From Bryobacterales bacterium (GTDB taxonomy: Bacteria; Cyanobacteriota; Vampirovibrionia; Obscuribacterales; Obscuribacteraceae), in NCBI GenBank assembly GCA_903970295.1, contig CAJCHQ010000705.1, positions 1 through 10,456 on the forward strand: 10,456 nt of DNA, written 5' to 3'. Of the stretch, positions 6,065-10,456 are shown piece after piece (position 1 is the first letter of the stretch; each line of letters starts with the position of its first letter). The notes below the pieces were generated by a model. That model had not been told where the DNA came from. It searched no databases and saw only the letters and a list, made by a program, of their open reading frames with translations. Both the position numbers and the translations under genes were made by a program.

Positions 6065-7963
6065 ATGTTCAGATATATTCTCCCGGCGCTTCTCACCGTA
6101 ACATTCATCGTTTTGCCGACAAGCAATAACCTGAGTCGGACGCAGCTCGCTTCGCCCTATGATCTCGGTATTTTCACAAATGTGCAAAAAAATAACTTCT
6201 GCTTTCCTAAACTCCGGCAAACCTTGCTTGAGTTAGATCGAGGCTCGGTCAATCAATTTTGCTGGACGGCTCTCGGTCAAAGTCGGAATTTTCCATACCT
6301 GACTACGACTACTGCCAAACAACGTGTTGATTTTGCTATCGCGTACTGGCATTTCCTCGACAAAAAGTCGACTTTCGCGGACTGCGACTTGGAACGTCAG
6401 CCGGGTTTGGCAGGGTATCGCATGCACGACTTTCCCTACGCCCTTTGTCGAAAGTTTGCGCTAAGTTGGTGGCAGGATCCCGCTTGCGATAAATCGATTG
6501 ATGGCGCCGCTTCAGCCAAACCGGCGCAAATAGACGAAGAATGGCTGCAGGACTCGCTCATCGACGCTGGAGAATTGCTTTATCGAGCCCACGTCGTCGG
6601 CACGGAGTCGCTATCGTGCAGCGACGCCCCCAATCAAGATGAACATCCGCTTGAAAGCGGCCACAAATATTTGACTTTCTGGACTGCCGGCTCTTTTATC
6701 AATCACCAGAGCCTGATTGCGGCTGGTGTAAAAAAGCCGAATAATCTTGAAGAAATTAGAGAACGAGCCGTGCTGACCGGAGATGCAATTCTGGCACTGG
6801 CATCTGAGGTGGCTTCTCGTTTCCGGGCAAGCTTAAAAAACGAATCGAGCGATGTGATGGATAAACCACCGCTGAGATACAGCTACATAAATCTGCTAGG
6901 TTCGGTGGCCATTCCCGTCGACACTGTCAGTCCTGGGAATTTCTGCCAGGGTCAGGCGGCGACCAGCCTGAACATTGCCAATCCCAGTAATGCGCCAATC
7001 ACAGCTTACATCGATACCCGAGGAGCATGGCACAGCCGGCTTGCGATCGGGGAACTCGATAGTTTCTCATATCCCACAGACTTGCAGATCGTACCGGTGC
7101 TTTCGGACAATGGCTTTTTCGGTTACGAACATGCCGGCACCATGGTAATTCCAGCTCGTTTCGATTGGGCCGGTAGCTTTCACGAGGGACGAGCGCTGGT
7201 TTTGATCGATGGAAAATTTGGATTCATCGACACCAGCGGAAAAGTGGCAATTCAACCAACTTTCGAAGCCGCCCGATCGTTCTCGCAAGGAGTGGCTCCT
7301 GCCAAAGATTGTGCCAGCCACAAGTGGGGCTACATCGATAAGTCTGGAAAGTTTGTGATCGAACCGCGCTTCAATGACGCTTTTCCTTTCTTCGATGAAC
7401 GGGCAGCAGTTAGTCTCCCTCTCGATGAAAAAATCTCCCCACCTTCAGCGGAGATTGAATCTTCACGCAATCTGGTCATTGCTAAATGGGCGTTGAACTA
7501 TTATTTTGCCGGTCTCGCCCGCACTTATTTTGAACGAGCAATCAGTGCCTACCCAGGTGGATCTTCGGCGCGAGAGGCTAAAACATATTTGCAAACCCGT
7601 ATGCCAGCCAAAGCTGTTTCAGCAGCAGTCGAACAACGTCTGCGCGCGATCAGAGTGGAATTTGACTATAAAAAAACGAGTACTAATCTCGAATCTTTTC
7701 TCAGGCAAAATCCGGACTTCGAATGGGCTTACACCAGTCTGGCTGAACACTACTTAGATTCCGGGCACTTTGACGATGCTTTCAGGGTGCTCTGTCAAGT
7801 TCACAAAATCAATCCGAATTATGTTACCGCGCTCGTTGATCTATCCAGGGTCAAACAAGAAATGCACCAGCGCGAAGCAGCCATACAGATGATCAAAGAA
7901 GCAAGCGATTTGAGCCCGAACGATGACCTTGTGCGCACGCAGCTGTCGGCACTGCATATCTAG
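6065..7963 (+). CDS. Exported WG-repeat and TPR protein
   Basis: The product is 632 residues. It begins with a signal peptide or single anchor (hydrophobic core 4-18). Residues 30-275 are a Cys- and aromatic-rich region I do not recognise. WG (KWG) repeats follow: a degenerate one at about 278-322, a clear one at 355-392 (FHEG..GFIDTSG), another at 393-428 (FSQG..WGYIDKSG), and a partial one at 429-452. The C-terminal part (about 470-625) is helical and TPR-like, ending with two better units at about 551-584 and 585-620. WG and TPR repeats are protein-binding scaffolds, so a role as an extracytoplasmic binding or sensor protein is likely; no enzymatic motif is visible. The ATG at 6065 is chosen for GAGGTGAG (6053-6060) at normal spacing. 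A GTG at 6056 is in frame. The kinase gene begins 16 bp after the stop, which suggests an operon. Confidence 0.85.
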   Translation: MFRYILPALLTVTFIVLPTSNNLSRTQLASPYDLGIFTNVQKNNFCFPKLRQTLLELDRGSVNQFCWTALGQSRNFPYLTTTTAKQRVDFAIAYWHFLDKKSTFADCDLERQPGLAGYRMHDFPYALCRKFALSWWQDPACDKSIDGAASAKPAQIDEEWLQDSLIDAGELLYRAHVVGTESLSCSDAPNQDEHPLESGHKYLTFWTAGSFINHQSLIAAGVKKPNNLEEIRERAVLTGDAILALASEVASRFRASLKNESSDVMDKPPLRYSYINLLGSVAIPVDTVSPGNFCQGQAATSLNIANPSNAPITAYIDTRGAWHSRLAIGELDSFSYPTDLQIVPVLSDNGFFGYEHAGTMVIPARFDWAGSFHEGRALVLIDGKFGFIDTSGKVAIQPTFEAARSFSQGVAPAKDCASHKWGYIDKSGKFVIEPRFNDAFPFFDERAAVSLPLDEKISPPSAEIESSRNLVIAKWALNYYFAGLARTYFERAISAYPGGSSAREAKTYLQTRMPAKAVSAAVEQRLRAIRVEFDYKKTSTNLESFLRQNPDFEWAYTSLAEHYLDSGHFDDAFRVLCQVHKINPNYVTALVDLSRVKQEMHQREAAIQMIKEASDLSPNDDLVRTQLSALHI

Positions 7964-7979
7964 ACTGAAGAAGGTTGAC

Positions 7980-9494
7980 ATGTCGTCATCAATCGATAGG
8001 CAAAACGGCAGAGATTTTCTATCGACTTGGGACGCTTTCGAATTGGAAGCTGGATTAAAAAGCCGGTACTCAAGCTTGGTCCGCTTGCACATTCGACCGA
8101 ATTATCTTTTCGTGAATCTCATTAATATCGAATTGATCGCTGCAGTGATAATTTCAGTAGCGTATTTTCTATTCTTCACTAGAGAGAGTGCAGACGTCGT
8201 CACTGAGACTAATATTCTACGTACCGCCATCCTGACCGTCTTGTCGGCAACGATTGGTATGGCTATTGCCACTAATATCAGCCGCCTCACTTTGCCGGAT
8301 CGTTTAGCAATTTCACGCGATGGCATCTTGCTGTTTCGGAATCTGGCTGGATTCACAGCGAACTATACAAATTTATCGTGGCAAAATATCTTATCAATCA
8401 CCAGTGGTGTTGGGACAGAAAAAGAAGCCTGCGTAGATATTTTGCGCGATAGGACCGGGCCGGGACAAAAGACCATTAGACTGAAAATGGATCGCCAGAA
8501 AGCTTATAACATGACTAAATTTGCTGAGGCATTGCGCACATTTGCGCCGCGCGAATTAGTCGCCGATGATCTGTGTGAAAAACTGGGCATCAAAGAAAGC
8601 GGTGCTTACACGGCTATGTGGCTAAACGAATTGGCCGATACACAATCGCAATCTCGGAAGAGAATCGGCGATTTGGACACAGGTCTCGTCATTGCCGATC
8701 GCTACAAGGTCGTCAACAAACTGGGTGCTGGCGGACAGGGAACCGCTTACCTGGTAGAGTCTGTGGAAGCACAATCAAGCGGTTTGCTGGTGCTGAAAGA
8801 ATTTATCTTGCCCACTCATGCCGGTGCCGAGGTTGTCGGTCGCTCGATTGAAATGATCAAAAGAGAATTCGATATTCTCTCCGCCATTGATTCCGAATAT
8901 ATAGTCAAAGTAAAAGACTTTTTTATCAACGACCTCCGGGCTTATTTGGTGCTCGAACACCTTGACGGTGAATCGCTGCGCTCGCATGTAGTCAGCGCTG
9001 GACCAATGATTGAAGAATCAGCCTGGCATTTAGCGAACCAGATGTGCAAGATTTTGCACTGTTTGCACAAGCAAGATCGACCGGTTATTCATAGAGACTT
9101 CAGTCCTGACAATTTGATACTGACGACAACCGGCAGGCTTTCGTTGATCGATTTCAACGTCGCCCAGTTTTACGAGGGTCAGGCGAGCAAAACGATCGTC
9201 GGTAAAAAGTCGTACGTGCCGCCCGAACAACTGCGCGGAGAATCTGTCCCGGCAAGCGATTTGTACGCGCTCGGCGCCACGCTCTATTTCATCAGCACAG
9301 GAAAAGATCCCGAACCAATCTCAACAGCCTATCCCCAATCGCTGAACCAGCAGCTGAGTGATGAATTCGATTCATTAGTCAGCTTTTTGACCGCGCCAAA
9401 TGTCAGTGAACGCTGCCAAAATACTGATGCACTCGCAGCAAGATTGCAGCACCATGAACTTGCCCGCGAGCCAATCAAGGTTATAGACTCATGA
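7980..9494 (+). CDS. Membrane-anchored Ser/Thr-kinase-like protein, C-terminal kinase domain
   Basis: The product is 504 residues. Two hydrophobic segments (about 42-66 and 79-100) anchor the N-terminus. Residues 108-190 form a beta-rich stretch that could be a small PH-like domain. The kinase domain is at about 242-492: glycine loop LGAGGQGTAY (248-257), Lys273 in VLKEF, a candidate helix-C Glu296, catalytic loop HRDFSPDN (371-378), DFN (391-393), PPEQ (414-417), Asp427 in SDLYALG, and Arg478. The ATP-binding Lys, catalytic Asp373, Asn378 and metal-binding Asp391 are all present. However, the Lys of HRDxK is Ser375 and the Gly of DFG is Asn393. Most bacterial PknB-type kinases place the kinase first and the membrane helix after it; here the order is reversed. 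GAAGAAGG lies 5 bp before the ATG. The stop overlaps the next start (ATGA). Activity is likely but not certain. Confidence 0.9.
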   Translation: MSSSIDRQNGRDFLSTWDAFELEAGLKSRYSSLVRLHIRPNYLFVNLINIELIAAVIISVAYFLFFTRESADVVTETNILRTAILTVLSATIGMAIATNISRLTLPDRLAISRDGILLFRNLAGFTANYTNLSWQNILSITSGVGTEKEACVDILRDRTGPGQKTIRLKMDRQKAYNMTKFAEALRTFAPRELVADDLCEKLGIKESGAYTAMWLNELADTQSQSRKRIGDLDTGLVIADRYKVVNKLGAGGQGTAYLVESVEAQSSGLLVLKEFILPTHAGAEVVGRSIEMIKREFDILSAIDSEYIVKVKDFFINDLRAYLVLEHLDGESLRSHVVSAGPMIEESAWHLANQMCKILHCLHKQDRPVIHRDFSPDNLILTTTGRLSLIDFNVAQFYEGQASKTIVGKKSYVPPEQLRGESVPASDLYALGATLYFISTGKDPEPISTAYPQSLNQQLSDEFDSLVSFLTAPNVSERCQNTDALAARLQHHELAREPIKVIDS

Positions 9495-10456
9495 TTGAGT
9501 CTTCGATTGATCACCAAAGTAGCACTTCTTCAACTAAAAGTATGGCAGTGAGGATAGCTTACCAGCCAGCGAAACCGAATCCCTGGTTGTTAATCGTCGC
9601 TTGCGTATTACCAACGATCGCCATGCTCTGGAGCTATTTCACAATCGCCAATTATTTCTGGAACCTGCTTGGTTTCGGCTTATGGTGCCTGCTCACCAAC
9701 ATGATTGGTCCACTCTGTTATCCGACGGGGCGCTGGCTTACGCGCCATTGGATCATCCTATCGATTCTGGCGGTCGCTATGTTGTTCAAAGCACCGTTGT
9801 TGGTTGGACTATTAGGGGCCATAATATTGATCGGCTGGCCGGCTTGGGCCGTCCTTCAATGCCGCAGCTATTTCGACGATAAAATCATATTGAGTGAGAT
9901 TGGGCTGCGCCTGCCGCTGAAAACGCTCAAACACCCGTATTGGAATGAGACTACGCTATGGGCCGATATTCAATCTATTCACTGTCAAACTCCGACTAAC
10001 CGCAAACCAGATGATTTCGATCCAGACGCCGATCCATTGAGAGACCATTCACTCATAATTAAAACCTCGGGCATGGAAGCGCGCTCGATCGAACTGAAAT
10101 ATTTGAATGCGTTACAACGCCAGTCACTTTTTGCCGCCTTGAAAAACTGGGCTGAGCCACGATCGCTCGCGCAAGAACTGATCATGCTCATCCAGAATCT
10201 GCCGAAATTGCCTGACGCAATTGCTTATCAGCCCTCCTACACAAAAGTCTGGGACAAAGATCTGCAAAACCATTTGAATGCCACCGTCTACGTGCCATTA
10301 TTAGTCGGACAAAAAATAAAGCAGTATACAATCAACAAATGCCTGGCCTCCGGCGGTCAAGCGACGACGTATCTAGCTGCAGATGAAGCGGCTAAGACAG
10401 TTGTGCTCAAAGAATACCTGTTGCCGCATGATATTCGCAGCGATGCAAGGGATCAG
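9491..10456 (+). CDS. Second membrane-anchored Ser/Thr-kinase-like protein, cut by the right edge
   Basis: The reading frame is open for 322 codons to the end of the window, so the gene is incomplete. It starts at an ATG sharing ATGA with the previous stop (4-bp overlap), a classic sign of translational coupling. About four hydrophobic segments occupy residues 31-122. A soluble beta-rich stretch follows (about 125-222, with DKIILSEIGLRL at 130-141), then a short linker. The kinase domain begins near residue 272. Its glycine loop is LASGGQATTYLA (285-296) and the ATP-binding Lys is Lys307 in VVLKEYLLP (304-312), closely matching VLKEFILP in the preceding protein. The two are tandem paralogues. 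The first and third glycines of the canonical loop are Ala286 and Ala291. The catalytic loop lies outside the window, so whether it is an active kinase cannot be judged. Confidence 0.85.
   Translation, partial: MIESSIDHQSSTSSTKSMAVRIAYQPAKPNPWLLIVACVLPTIAMLWSYFTIANYFWNLLGFGLWCLLTNMIGPLCYPTGRWLTRHWIILSILAVAMLFKAPLLVGLLGAIILIGWPAWAVLQCRSYFDDKIILSEIGLRLPLKTLKHPYWNETTLWADIQSIHCQTPTNRKPDDFDPDADPLRDHSLIIKTSGMEARSIELKYLNALQRQSLFAALKNWAEPRSLAQELIMLIQNLPKLPDAIAYQPSYTKVWDKDLQNHLNATVYVPLLVGQKIKQYTINKCLASGGQATTYLAADEAAKTVVLKEYLLPHDIRSDARDQ

Noticed and set aside
9601..9882. 93-codon plus-strand frame near the right edge
   Set aside because: It lies inside the second kinase gene in another frame. The longer frame from 9491 has membrane helices, a kinase glycine loop and ATGA coupling.

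Overview
The window looks like a chromosomal segment of a free-living Gram-negative-type bacterium with moderate GC content. It holds one gene broken by the left edge, one broken by the right edge and six complete genes. Several features fit a non-photosynthetic relative of cyanobacteria (Vampirovibrionota/Melainabacteria, e.g. the Obscuribacterales): a group-2-like sigma-70 factor, a secreted protein with a PsbP/DcrB-like segment, secreted WG-repeat/TPR proteins, and large membrane-bound Ser/Thr-kinase-like proteins. This assignment is only a judgement from protein style. No rRNA or other marker is present to settle it. I saw no tRNA, rRNA, CRISPR array, insertion sequence or phage gene.

Left region (1-992). 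The C-terminal half of a Fur-family metalloregulator ends at 210. After a 217-bp gap with a 15-bp Fur/Zur-box-like palindrome comes a MerC-domain membrane protein that starts with TTG. The pair suggests metal-responsive control of a small inner-membrane metal transporter. A 12-bp perfect palindrome lies in the next intergenic gap.

Centre-left operon (993-4636, + strand). Three genes overlap end to end: a Yip1-family membrane protein with a Pro/Ala/Gln-rich N-terminal half, an exported TPR plus alpha/beta-hydrolase protein with a complete Ser-Asp-His triad, and an exported protein with a PsbP/DcrB-like C-terminal segment. The second overlap lies inside a 15-bp tandem repeat that is coding in two frames. 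All three products are predicted to act in or outside the inner membrane.

Centre (4651-5671, - strand). A sigma-70-family factor is transcribed convergently with that operon and ends at a near-ideal intrinsic terminator. Region 2.4 carries an unusual Ile where primary sigma factors have the Thr that reads the -12 base pair.

Right operon (6065-10456, + strand). After a 393-bp divergent intergenic region come a secreted WG-repeat/TPR protein, then two adjacent kinase-like membrane proteins with the same layout (N-terminal membrane helices, a beta-rich cytoplasmic segment, C-terminal kinase domain). Gene spacing is 16 bp and then a 4-bp ATGA overlap, so the three are probably co-expressed. The kinases share a GGQ-type glycine loop. 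The complete one also departs from canonical catalytic motifs (HRDFSPDN, DFN). The most interesting unit is this secreted-repeat-protein plus tandem-kinase cluster, which could be a signalling module.
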